Shown: positions 13,838-21,241 of the stretch, in pieces
Layout of the letters: every line of letters begins with the position of its first letter
How positions within the stretch are numbered: the first letter of the stretch is position 1
From: Actinomycetota bacterium
Lineage (GTDB): Bacteria; Actinomycetota; Acidimicrobiia; Acidimicrobiales; CADCSY01
Direction: 5' to 3'
Assembly: GCA_019348335.1 (NCBI GenBank)
Contig: JAHWJR010000003.1
Span: forward strand, 5,271-30,541
Length of the DNA stretch: 25,271 bases
Program-made: the position numbers and the translations under genes
Notes under the pieces: model-generated
The model's database searches: none
Told to the model about the DNA's origin: nothing
Seen by the model: only the letters and a program-made list of their open reading frames with translations

Positions 13838-13843
13838 AGGCTA
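13838..13843 (-). promoter_or_regulatory. -10-like TAGCCT before the TetR gene
   Basis: TAGCCT on the minus strand, eight bases before the ATG at 13829, inside the 45-base divergent gap. Leaderless candidate. Confidence 0.35.
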
Positions 13844-13874
13844 TTCCAGCGACCACCTCCAGCCGGCGGGATGG

Positions 13875-14285
13875 GTGACCGCGCTCTGGCGTGGCGTGCG
13901 GAGACGGTGCCCACACTGCGGGGCAGGTGGGCTGTTCACGAGGTGGTGGCGCATGGCCGAGCACTGCCCCGGGTGCGGGATGCGCTTCGAGCGAGAGGAG
14001 GGCTTCTTCCTCGGCGTCTACTTCGTCAACATCACCCTCACCCAATCCGCCTTGGTGGCCTTCGTCTCGGTCGCCTTCGCCCTCACGTTGCCCGACGCCC
14101 CCGTGGGGGCCATCCTCGCCGGCGCCCTGGCCGTGGCCGTCGCCACCCCCCTCGCCTGCTACCCCATGTCGAGGACGCTGTGGGTGGCGATGCACCTGGT
14201 CATGCAGCCGCTCGAGCCGGCGGAGCAGGCCGAGGCAGCCGCGCTGCGCTTCGAACGCGGCGACGGGCTGACGCCTCGGCGATAG
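13875..14285 (+). CDS. DUF983 family membrane protein
   Basis: A 136-residue protein of the DUF983 family. A zinc-ribbon-like N-terminus carries C12-x2-C15 ('RCPHCGAGGLF') and C31-x2-C34 ('HCPGCGMRFE'), then 'EREEGFFLGVYFVN', the family signature, then two membrane helices (about 46-68 and 76-98) and a helical tail with 'MQPLEPAEQAE'. The function of DUF983 is unknown; members are often near cytochrome oxidase genes in proteobacteria, but not here. GTG at 13875 is set by the start of conservation; GGCGGG lies four bases upstream. Divergent from the TetR gene. Its TAG stop is also the first half of the -10-like element of the next gene. Confidence 0.85.
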   Translation: MTALWRGVRRRCPHCGAGGLFTRWWRMAEHCPGCGMRFEREEGFFLGVYFVNITLTQSALVAFVSVAFALTLPDAPVGAILAGALAVAVATPLACYPMSRTLWVAMHLVMQPLEPAEQAEAAALRFERGDGLTPRR

Positions 14286-14288
14286 CGT
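14283..14288 (+). promoter_or_regulatory. -10-like TAGCGT before the FIST gene
   Basis: TAGCGT starts on the DUF983 stop codon and lies six bases before the GTG at 14295. No Shine-Dalgarno. Leaderless candidate. Confidence 0.35.
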
Positions 14289-14294
14289 CGAAGC

Positions 14295-15440
14295 GTGCCG
14301 TTCGCCGCCGCGTTGTCACAGCACCCCCTCGCCACCCACGCCGTCGGCGAGGTCACCGGCCAGGTGCTCGACAAGGTGGGTGAGGGCGCCCAGCTGGCCG
14401 TGCTGTTCGTCAGCGCCGCCCACACCGGGGCCATGGAGGACATCGCCGCCGCCGTCCGGTCCATCCTCCAGCCCGAGGTCCTCGTCGGTTGTACGGCGGC
14501 TTCGGTGGTCGGCGGCGCCCGTGAGGTGGAGGACCAGCCGGCCATCTCGCTGTGGGCGGGAACCATGAGCAGCGTGGCGCCGATCCGCCTGACCGCCGAG
14601 CAGGTGGGCGACCAGGTGGCGGTGGCTGGGTTCCCCGCCCCTGACGTGCTCCCTGCCGACGGCCGGGCCCTGCTCGTCCTTGCCGACCCCTTCAGCTTCC
14701 CGGTCGACTCCTTCCTGTCCGGACTGGGCGAGCAGGTCGGCGTCGACCTGCCGGTGGTCGGCGGCCTCGCCTCTGCCGCCCGGGGGCCCGGTGGCAACCG
14801 GCTGGTGCTGGATGGCGAGGTGCTCAGCGACGGGGCGGTGGGCGTCATCCTCGGTGGCGTCGAGGTCTCCACCGTGGTCTCCCAGGGCTGCCGTCCCGTG
14901 GGCGATCCCATGATCGTCACCCGCGGCGAGCGCCAGGTGATCTACGAGCTGGCCGGGCGCCCGGCTCTCGACCGGGTGCAGGAGCTGATCCAGTCCCTCG
15001 GCCCCGACGATCTCCAGCTGGCCCAGCGGGGCCTGCACGTGGGGCGGGTGATCGACGAGCGAAAGGTCGACTACGGCCGGGGCGACTTCCTCATCCGCAA
15101 CGTGCTCGGGGCTGACCGCGAGGTCAAGGCGGTTGCCGTGGGCGACGAGATCGACGTGGGCGACACCGTGCAGTTCCAGGTCCGTGACGCCGACACCGCC
15201 GACGAGGACCTTCGCCACCTCATGGCCACCTCCGACGGCGACGCCGCCCTGCTCTTCACCTGCAACGGCCGAGGCTCCCACCTGTTCGACGTGGCCGACC
15301 ACGACGCCGCCATCGTCTCGTCGGCCATCGCCGACGGCCCGGTGGCGGGGATGTCGTGCGCCGGCGAGATCGGCCCGGTCGGAGGTCGCAGCTTCCTCCA
15401 CGGCTTCACGGCGTCGGTGGTGCTCTTTCGAGACCTCTGA
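14295..15440 (+). CDS. FIST-domain sensory protein (FIST_N + FIST_C)
   Basis: A 381-residue soluble protein with both FIST domains and nothing else. FIST_N: 'AQLAVLFVSAAHTG' (about 32-45), 'LVGCTAASVVGGAREVEDQPAISLW' (63-87) and 'LPVVGGLASAA' (about 153-163). FIST_C: 'LIRNVLGADREVKAVAVGDEIDVGDTVQFQVRDADTADEDL' (about 265-305), 'ALLFTCNGRGSHLF' and 'PVAGMSCAGEIGPVGG' near the end. FIST domains are predicted to bind small ligands, perhaps amino acids, and are usually joined to signalling domains; this one is stand-alone, so its output is unclear. GTG at 14295 is set by the position of the first strand and the -10-like element six bases upstream; the gap to DUF983 is nine bases. Confidence 0.9.
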   Translation: MPFAAALSQHPLATHAVGEVTGQVLDKVGEGAQLAVLFVSAAHTGAMEDIAAAVRSILQPEVLVGCTAASVVGGAREVEDQPAISLWAGTMSSVAPIRLTAEQVGDQVAVAGFPAPDVLPADGRALLVLADPFSFPVDSFLSGLGEQVGVDLPVVGGLASAARGPGGNRLVLDGEVLSDGAVGVILGGVEVSTVVSQGCRPVGDPMIVTRGERQVIYELAGRPALDRVQELIQSLGPDDLQLAQRGLHVGRVIDERKVDYGRGDFLIRNVLGADREVKAVAVGDEIDVGDTVQFQVRDADTADEDLRHLMATSDGDAALLFTCNGRGSHLFDVADHDAAIVSSAIADGPVAGMSCAGEIGPVGGRSFLHGFTASVVLFRDL

Positions 15441-15470
15441 GCAGGTGGGCGTCGGTCCCCGGACGGAGGG

Positions 15471-15476
15471 TAGTGT
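15471..15476 (+). promoter_or_regulatory. Candidate -10 (TAGTGT) for transketolase
   Basis: TAGTGT in the 75-base gap before the transketolase gene, 39 bases before its ATG. It would give a leader of about 32 bases that includes the GGGGGA ribosome-binding site at 15504-15509. Confidence 0.4.
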
Positions 15477-15515
15477 GAACCCCATCGACGCGACCGGCGC
15501 AACGGGGGATGCCAG

Positions 15516-17351
15516 ATGACCGACCAGCAGCAGTGGGAAGAGCTCGCTCAACAGCTCCGGGTGGACTCGGTGCGTGCAGCAGCGGGACCGAACTCGGGCC
15601 ACCCGACATCGTCGATGTCGGCTGCCGACCTGCTGGCTGTCCTGATCAGCAAGTACCTCCACTACGACTTCGACGAGCCGGAGAACCCCAACAACGACCA
15701 CCTGGTCTTCTCCAAGGGCCACGCCTCCCCGCTGCTGTACTCCGTGTACAAGGCGGTGGGCGTGACCAGCGACGAGGAGCTGCTCAGCTTCCGGGCCTTC
15801 GGCAGCCGCTACGAGGGCCACCCGACGCCGATCCTGCCCTGGGTCGACGTGGCCACCGGCTCCCTCGGCCAGGGCCTGCCCATCGGCGTGGGGATCGCCC
15901 TGGCGGCCAAGCGCCTCGACCGTCTCCCCTACCGGGTGTGGGTCCTGTGCGGCGACAGTGAGATGGCCGAGGGGTCCATGTGGGAGGCGTTCGAGCATGC
16001 CGCCCACGCCGGCCTCGACAACCTCACCGCCATCATCGACGTCAACCGCCTCGGCCAGCGGGGCGAGACCATGCACGGCTGGGACCTCGACAGCTACGTG
16101 GACCGGGCCCGGGCCTTCGGCTGGCACGCCATCCCGGTCGACGGTCACGACGTGGCGGCCATCGACGCCGCCTACGCCGAAGCGGTGGCGACCACCGACC
16201 GGCCCACGGTCATCGTGGCCCGCACGCTGAAGGGCAAGGGCGTGGCCGCGGTCGAGGATCAGGACGACGCCCACGGCAAGGCGCTGGCCGACACCGACGA
16301 CGCCATCGAGGAGCTCGGTGGCCAGCGCGACATCCGGGTCTCGGTCCCCAAGCCTCCCTCCGGCACGCCGCACACCTTCGAGACCGGAGCGCTCGAGCTG
16401 CCTCGCTACGAGGTCGGCAGCGAGATGGCCACCCGCAAGGCCTACGGCGAGGCGCTGGCGGCGGTGGGCTCGGCGCGCGGCGACGTGGTGGCGCTCGACG
16501 GCGAGGTGTCGAACTCCACCCACGCCGAGATCTTCAAGAAGGCTCATCCCGAGCGCTTCTTCGAGATGTACATCGCCGAGCAGCAGATGGTGGCGGCGGC
16601 CATCGGCATGCAGGTGCGGGGCTGGGTGCCGTTCACCTCCAGCTTCGCCGCCTTCCTGGCCCGCGCTTACGACTTCGTGCGCATGGCCGCGGTCAGCCAG
16701 GCCAGCTTCTCCCTCGTCGGCTCCCACGCCGGCGTGTCCATCGGTGAGGACGGCCCCTCCCAGATGGGCCTCGAGGACCTGGCCTCCCTGCGGGCGGTGT
16801 TCGGCAGCACGATCCTCTACCCGTCCGACGCCAACCAGACCGCCCAGCTCGTCCGCCAGATGGCCGATCTGTCCGGCGTCTCCTACCTGCGGACCACCCG
16901 GGCGGCCACGCCGGTCCTCTACGGTCCCGACGAGGAGTTCGAGGTCGGCGGCAGCCGCGTCGTGCGCCAGTCGGACGACGACCAGGTGGTCATCGTGGGC
17001 GCCGGCATCACGCTGCACGAGGCGCTCGAGGCCGCCGAGACGCTGGCCGGCGAGGGCATCGCCGCCCGGGTGGTCGACTGCTACTCGGTCAAGCCCATCG
17101 ACGCCGCCGGCCTGCGGGCCGCGGCCAAGGCCGCCGGCGGACGGGTGATCACCGTGGAGGACCACTGGCCCGAGGGCGGCCTGGGTGACGCCGTGCTCGA
17201 GGTGTTCGCTGACGTCGACGACCACCCGCGGATCGTGAAGCTGGCCGTGCGGAACATGCCCACCTCGGGCAAGCCCGCCGAGCTGCTCGCCGCCGCCGGC
17301 ATCGACGCCGGCCACATCGCCGACGCCGCTCGCAAGCTCGTCTCCGGCTGA
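15516..17351 (+). CDS. tkt: Transketolase, short animal-like type
   Basis: A 611-residue thiamine-diphosphate enzyme that moves two-carbon units between sugar phosphates. TPP domain: 'GPNSGHPTS' (His29), 'SKGHA' (His69), 'ATGSLGQGL' (113-121) and the TPP/metal motif GDSEMAEGSMWEA (146-158) with Asn177 in 'DVNRLGQ'. Pyr domain: 'ATRKAYGEAL' (305-314), catalytic Glu355 in 'YIAEQQMV', 'GSHAGVSIGEDGPSQM' (402-417). The C-terminal domain ends 'SGKPAELL...GID'. Length and these strings agree with vertebrate TKT (about 623) and not with the longer E. coli/Corynebacterium enzyme (about 660-700). ATG at 15516 has GGGGGA six bases upstream. It is followed by a strong hairpin and then tal. Confidence 0.95.
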   Translation: MTDQQQWEELAQQLRVDSVRAAAGPNSGHPTSSMSAADLLAVLISKYLHYDFDEPENPNNDHLVFSKGHASPLLYSVYKAVGVTSDEELLSFRAFGSRYEGHPTPILPWVDVATGSLGQGLPIGVGIALAAKRLDRLPYRVWVLCGDSEMAEGSMWEAFEHAAHAGLDNLTAIIDVNRLGQRGETMHGWDLDSYVDRARAFGWHAIPVDGHDVAAIDAAYAEAVATTDRPTVIVARTLKGKGVAAVEDQDDAHGKALADTDDAIEELGGQRDIRVSVPKPPSGTPHTFETGALELPRYEVGSEMATRKAYGEALAAVGSARGDVVALDGEVSNSTHAEIFKKAHPERFFEMYIAEQQMVAAAIGMQVRGWVPFTSSFAAFLARAYDFVRMAAVSQASFSLVGSHAGVSIGEDGPSQMGLEDLASLRAVFGSTILYPSDANQTAQLVRQMADLSGVSYLRTTRAATPVLYGPDEEFEVGGSRVVRQSDDDQVVIVGAGITLHEALEAAETLAGEGIAARVVDCYSVKPIDAAGLRAAAKAAGGRVITVEDHWPEGGLGDAVLEVFADVDDHPRIVKLAVRNMPTSGKPAELLAAAGIDAGHIADAARKLVSG

Positions 17352-17368
17352 CCCGAGCGATCTGAGAG

Positions 17369-17402
17369 GAGAAGGGCCGGGGCAACCGCCCCGGCCCTTC
17401 TC
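17369..17402 (+). terminator. Strong hairpin between transketolase and transaldolase
   Basis: A perfect 15-bp stem (17369-17383 with 17388-17402) and a 4-base loop AACC, 18 bases after the transketolase stop. No T-run follows, which is usual for high-G+C actinobacterial terminators. It probably ends or attenuates the tkt transcript so that tal-zwf-opcA can be set separately. Confidence 0.8.
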
Positions 17403-17483
17403 GCGTGCGCCGACGCGCGTCTACGACGTCCGCATCTCGGATAGGTAGCAGGGAGCATCCCCTCGCGCCAGGAGTTCCCCCCC

Positions 17484-18599
17484 ATGACCAAGCTCCACGA
17501 CCTGTACGCACAGCAGGGCCAGAGCCCGTGGGTCGATGACCTGCGGCGCGATTGGCTGGCGGACGGGACCCTCGACCGCCTGCTCGACAAGGGTGTTCGG
17601 GGGGTGACGTCGAACCCGTCCATCTTCCAGAAGGCCATGGCCGGCGGCTCGTTCTACGACGACCAGTTCGCCCGGCTCATGGCCGACGGCTGCTCGGCGC
17701 CTCGCGCCTACTGGGCCATGGTCAAGACCGACATCGCCGACGCCCTCGACGCCCTGCGTCCCCTGTACGACGAGAGCGACGGCAGCGACGGCTTCGTCTC
17801 ACTCGAGCTGGCGCCCGATCTCGCCCGTGACACCTCGGCCAGCATCGACGCCGCCCGCCGCTTCCACACCGACCTGGCCCGGCCCAACCTGCTGGTGAAG
17901 ATTCCCGGCACCGCCGAAGGCGTCCTCGCCGTGCGGGAGATGATCGCCGAGGGGGCGTCGATCAACGTCACCCTGATCTTCGGGATCCCCCGGTACGCCG
18001 AGGTGATGGAGGCCTACCTCTCGGGCCTGGAGGAGCTGGCCGCCTCCGACACCGGGGCGGCGTCGTTGTCCCGAGTGCACAGCGTCGCCTCCTTCTTCAT
18101 CAGCCGGGTGGACACCGAGGTCGACCGGCGCCTGGAGGCCATCGGCTCCCCTGAGGCGCTGGCCCTGCGGGGCCGGGCCGCCCTGGCCCAGGCCAAGCTG
18201 GCCTACCGCCTGTTCCGGGAGAACTTCTCCGGGCCCCGCTGGGAGGCGCTGGAGGCCAAGGGGGCACGGCTCCAGCGGCCACTGTGGGCGTCGACGTCCA
18301 CCAAGAACCCCGACTTCCCCCCGACGCTCTACGTCGACAGCCTCATCGGCCCCGACACGGTCGACACCATGCCGTCGGCCACGCTGGAGGCGTTCGAGGA
18401 GCAGGGCACCGTCGCCGCCACCGTGGAAGAGGGCCTCGACGAGGCCGAGGCGGTGTTCGACGACCTTCAGAGCGTGGGCATCGACATGGACGACGTGGGC
18501 CGGGTGCTCGAGGAAGAGGGTGTGGCCGCCTTCTCCAAGGCCTACGACGAAGCCGTCGCCACCCTGCAGGAGAAGGCCGCCGAGGCGGACGCCCACTGA
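17484..18599 (+). CDS. tal: Transaldolase
   Basis: A 371-residue class I aldolase that transfers dihydroxyacetone units in the non-oxidative pentose phosphate pathway. The Schiff-base lysine is Lys139 in 'LLVKIPGTAEG'; 'KGVRGVTSNPSIFQKAM' (36-52) is the first conserved motif; 'INVTLIFG' and 'SVASFFISRVDTEVD' mark the barrel strands; 'RPLWASTSTKNP' is near the C-terminal third. Length fits the actinobacterial Tal type (about 370) and there is no phosphoglucose isomerase fusion. ATG at 17484 has AGGAG (17470-17474) nine bases upstream. The stop shares one base with the zwf ATG (TGATG), so the two are translationally coupled. Confidence 0.96.
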   Translation: MTKLHDLYAQQGQSPWVDDLRRDWLADGTLDRLLDKGVRGVTSNPSIFQKAMAGGSFYDDQFARLMADGCSAPRAYWAMVKTDIADALDALRPLYDESDGSDGFVSLELAPDLARDTSASIDAARRFHTDLARPNLLVKIPGTAEGVLAVREMIAEGASINVTLIFGIPRYAEVMEAYLSGLEELAASDTGAASLSRVHSVASFFISRVDTEVDRRLEAIGSPEALALRGRAALAQAKLAYRLFRENFSGPRWEALEAKGARLQRPLWASTSTKNPDFPPTLYVDSLIGPDTVDTMPSATLEAFEEQGTVAATVEEGLDEAEAVFDDLQSVGIDMDDVGRVLEEEGVAAFSKAYDEAVATLQEKAAEADAH

Positions 18600-20179
18600 T
18601 GGACGCGTCGGCGGGAGTGCTCGGTCGTCCGGCCGACGACGCCCTCGCCCATCCGCTGTTCGAGGGCCTGGGTGTCGACCGCGCCGCCTCCCCGGCGGCC
18701 GTGGTCATCTTCGGGGCCAGTGGTGACCTCACCAGCCGCAAGCTCATGCCCGCCCTTCAGGCGCTGGCCTCCAGGGGGCAGCTCTCGCCGGGGACGGCCA
18801 TCGTCGGCGTGGGCCGCACCGACCTGGGTGACGAGGGCTTCCGGCGCCAGATGCGCCAGGCAGTGGAGGCCGCCGGCGGGCGCCGGCCGGGAGGCAAGGT
18901 CGACGAGCAGGCGTGGGCACAGCTGGAGGAGGGCTTTCGCTACGTGGCCGGCGGCTACGACGACCTGGCCACCTACAAGCGCCTGGGCGAGGTGCTGGAG
19001 GACCTCGACCGGGACCACGGGACGGCCGGCAACCGTCTCCACTACCTGTCCACGCCGCCCGGCGTGTTCTCCGCCGTGGTCCACCAGTTGGGGGCCGCCG
19101 GCCTGCACCACCCGGCTCGGGGAGGCCAGTTCTGCCGGGTCGTCATCGAGAAGCCCTTCGGCCGTGACCTGGACAGCGCCCGCCGGCTCGACCACGAGCT
19201 GCACGAGGTCCTCGAGGAGGACCAGATCTACCGGATCGACCACTACCTCGGGAAGGAGACCGTGCAGAACGTGCTGGCGCTGCGCTTCGCCAACACCATC
19301 TTCGAGCCGGTGTGGAGCCGCCAGTACGTCGACTCGGTGCAGATCACCGTGGCCGAGTCCGAGGGCGTCGGCCACCGGGCCGGCTTCTACGAGCAGGCCG
19401 GAGCGCTGCGCGACATCGTGCAGAACCACCTCCTCCAGGTCCTGGCCCTGACCGTCATGGAGCCTCCGGCGTCGATGTCGCCGACGGGGATCCGCAACGA
19501 GAAGGTGAAGGCACTCGACGCCGTGGACGTGCTCGAACCCCATGAGGTCCTGTCCGACACCGTCCGGGCCCAGTACGGGGGAGGGTGGCTCGGTGGCGAG
19601 GATGTCCCGGGCTACCTGGAGGAGGACGGCGTCGCCCCCGACAGCCGGACCGAGACCTACCTGGCCATGCGCCTGCGGGTCGACAACTGGCGCTGGGCCG
19701 GGGTCCCGTTCTACCTGCGCACCGGCAAGCGGCTGCCCAAGCGGGTCACGGAGGTGGCGCTGGAGTTCTCCCGGGTGCCGCACCTGCCCTTCGCCCCCAC
19801 CCAGGCCGTCCAACTCGGGCCCAACGCCCTGGTGCTGCGCATCCAGCCCGACGAGGGGATCACCCTGCGCTTCGGCGCCAAGGTGCCCGGCCAGGCCTTC
19901 GACGTGCGCACGGTGTCCATGGACTTCTCCTACGGCGCCGCCTTCCTGGAGGAGGCACCCGAGGCCTACGAACGTCTGCTGCTCGACGCGCTCCTCGGCG
20001 ACCCCACGCTGTTCATCCGGACCGACGAGGTGGAGCAGGCGTGGCGCATCGCCCAGCCCCTGCTGGAGACGTGGGCCGAGAAACCCGTGCTCCCCGTGCC
20101 CTACGAGGCGGGCACGTGGGGACCGGTCGAGGCCGACCGCCTCCTGGAGGCCGACGGCCGGCGGTGGCGGCAACCGTGA
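18599..20179 (+). CDS. zwf: Glucose-6-phosphate 1-dehydrogenase
   Basis: A 526-residue enzyme that oxidises glucose 6-phosphate with NAD(P)+ to 6-phosphogluconolactone. Rossmann motif 'IFGASGDLTSRK' (37-48), 'EKPFG' (184-188), the substrate motif 'RIDHYLGKE' (212-220; Asp214, His215) and 'RDIVQNHLLQ' with the catalytic base His277 are all present. Length is near the usual 490-515, with an N-terminal extension of about 30 residues before the first strand. The ATG at 18599 overlaps tal by one base. opcA follows after 31 bases that hold a small hairpin. First and rate-setting step of the oxidative branch; partner protein OpcA is encoded next. Confidence 0.97.
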   Translation: MDASAGVLGRPADDALAHPLFEGLGVDRAASPAAVVIFGASGDLTSRKLMPALQALASRGQLSPGTAIVGVGRTDLGDEGFRRQMRQAVEAAGGRRPGGKVDEQAWAQLEEGFRYVAGGYDDLATYKRLGEVLEDLDRDHGTAGNRLHYLSTPPGVFSAVVHQLGAAGLHHPARGGQFCRVVIEKPFGRDLDSARRLDHELHEVLEEDQIYRIDHYLGKETVQNVLALRFANTIFEPVWSRQYVDSVQITVAESEGVGHRAGFYEQAGALRDIVQNHLLQVLALTVMEPPASMSPTGIRNEKVKALDAVDVLEPHEVLSDTVRAQYGGGWLGGEDVPGYLEEDGVAPDSRTETYLAMRLRVDNWRWAGVPFYLRTGKRLPKRVTEVALEFSRVPHLPFAPTQAVQLGPNALVLRIQPDEGITLRFGAKVPGQAFDVRTVSMDFSYGAAFLEEAPEAYERLLLDALLGDPTLFIRTDEVEQAWRIAQPLLETWAEKPVLPVPYEAGTWGPVEADRLLEADGRRWRQP

Positions 20180-20180
20180 C

Positions 20181-20199
20181 CCCCCGAGCCCGTCGGGGG
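20181..20199 (+). terminator. Small hairpin between zwf and opcA
   Basis: CCCCCGA (20181-20187) and TCGGGGG (20193-20199) form a perfect 7-bp stem with a 5-base loop, two bases after the zwf stop and 11 before the opcA ATG. It is too short and lacks a T-run for a confident terminator; it may weaken opcA expression or protect the zwf 3' end. Confidence 0.4.
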
Positions 20200-20210
20200 C
20201 GACGCCTCCC

Positions 20211-21176
20211 ATGAGCGCCGGCATGGTCACGGTGGGGACCTGGCGCGACGACGCCGCGTCGATGGGATCGGTGCTGCACGCCCTCGACGATCTCCGCTGC
20301 CGCGACCACCGGGGAGCGGTGCGCACCTCGTTCCTGACCCTGCTGGTGGTGGGCGACGCCGCCATCGAGGTGGACGACGTGTTCGACACCGTCCACGGCC
20401 TGGGTGAGCACCAGCCCAGCCGGGTGGTGGCGCTGCGGCTGCTCCCGGGCGACGAGCACCGCCTGGCCGCCCGGGTGGGCGTGCACCTCCTGCCCCGGGG
20501 CAACCAGTGCCTGGGCATCGACGACGTCGCTCTGGAGCTGTCGGGCGAGGTCACCGCCCACCTCGACTCGGTGGTGGAGCCCCTGACCCTCCCCGACCTT
20601 CCCGTGGTGGTGTGGTGCCGCAAGGACCACCCTGACCCCGACGACCCGCTGCTCCAGACGGCCGACCACCTGATCGTCGACAGCGCCCTCGCCGGCGGCC
20701 GTGCCGGCCTCGGTCACCTCCAGCGCCTGCGCCGGCGGGTGCAGGTCAGCGATTTCGCCTGGCTGCGGCTGCTGCCGCTCCGGCGCCAGCTCGCCATGGT
20801 GGCCCGCCGGCCGGGCGTGCGACCCGTGCTCGATCACGTCTCGGCCGCCACCGTGGGCGGGACCGCGCTCGAACGGAGCCTGCTCGCCGGCTGGCTCGCC
20901 GACCGGCTCCCGGGCGTCGCCATCGACGAAGACGACCGTTCCGGGGGGCCCTCCATCGTGTTGGCCACCGGCGAGGTCGAGGTCACCGTGACCCAGGCCG
21001 ATGCCACGGTCACCGCCTCGGTGGTGCAGGGCGACCGGCCGGCGTGGGAGTCGACCATCGGCGCCCTGCCGGCCACGACCGAAGCCCTCCTGGCGTCCGC
21101 CCTGCTCCAGCTGCGCCCGGACCCGGTGTTCGACGGGGCGCTGGCCACGGCCGCCCGGCGCTCCGACGGCGGGTAG
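20211..21176 (+). CDS. opcA: Glucose-6-phosphate dehydrogenase assembly protein OpcA
   Basis: A 321-residue protein of the OpcA family, needed for assembly or redox activation of G6PDH in cyanobacteria and common beside zwf in actinobacteria. Seen: 'VRTSFLTLLVVGD' (38-50), 'HQPSRVVALRLLPGD' (67-81), 'LDSVVEPLTLPDLPVVVWC' (116-134) and 'DPLLQTADHLIVDS' (about 142-155), matching the family's two conserved blocks, followed by 'FAWLRLLPLRRQLA' and a C-terminal beta-rich domain. ATG at 20211 is chosen by conservation; ATG at 20223 is possible. It follows zwf, as expected. A 6-phosphogluconolactonase gene, which commonly follows, is absent here and fbiC takes its place. Confidence 0.9.
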   Translation: MSAGMVTVGTWRDDAASMGSVLHALDDLRCRDHRGAVRTSFLTLLVVGDAAIEVDDVFDTVHGLGEHQPSRVVALRLLPGDEHRLAARVGVHLLPRGNQCLGIDDVALELSGEVTAHLDSVVEPLTLPDLPVVVWCRKDHPDPDDPLLQTADHLIVDSALAGGRAGLGHLQRLRRRVQVSDFAWLRLLPLRRQLAMVARRPGVRPVLDHVSAATVGGTALERSLLAGWLADRLPGVAIDEDDRSGGPSIVLATGEVEVTVTQADATVTASVVQGDRPAWESTIGALPATTEALLASALLQLRPDPVFDGALATAARRSDGG

Positions 21177-21229
21177 CCACGACCGCAGCCAGCCCACACC
21201 GGTGCCGGGGTCGCACGCGACCGACTCGG

Positions 21230-21235
21230 TAGGGT
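21230..21235 (+). promoter_or_regulatory. -10-like TAGGGT before fbiC
   Basis: TAGGGT six bases before the fbiC ATG, in the 65-base gap after opcA. The overlapping AGGG could alternatively serve as a ribosome-binding site seven bases from the ATG, so leaderless or led transcription cannot be told apart. Confidence 0.4.
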
Positions 21236-21241
21236 CACGCC

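Noticed and set aside
14316..17315. A 999-codon open frame antisense to the FIST and transketolase genes
   Set aside because: It mirrors two well-identified genes and has a Gly/His/Val-rich, repetitive composition typical of the antisense of G+C-rich coding DNA; no recognisable domain.
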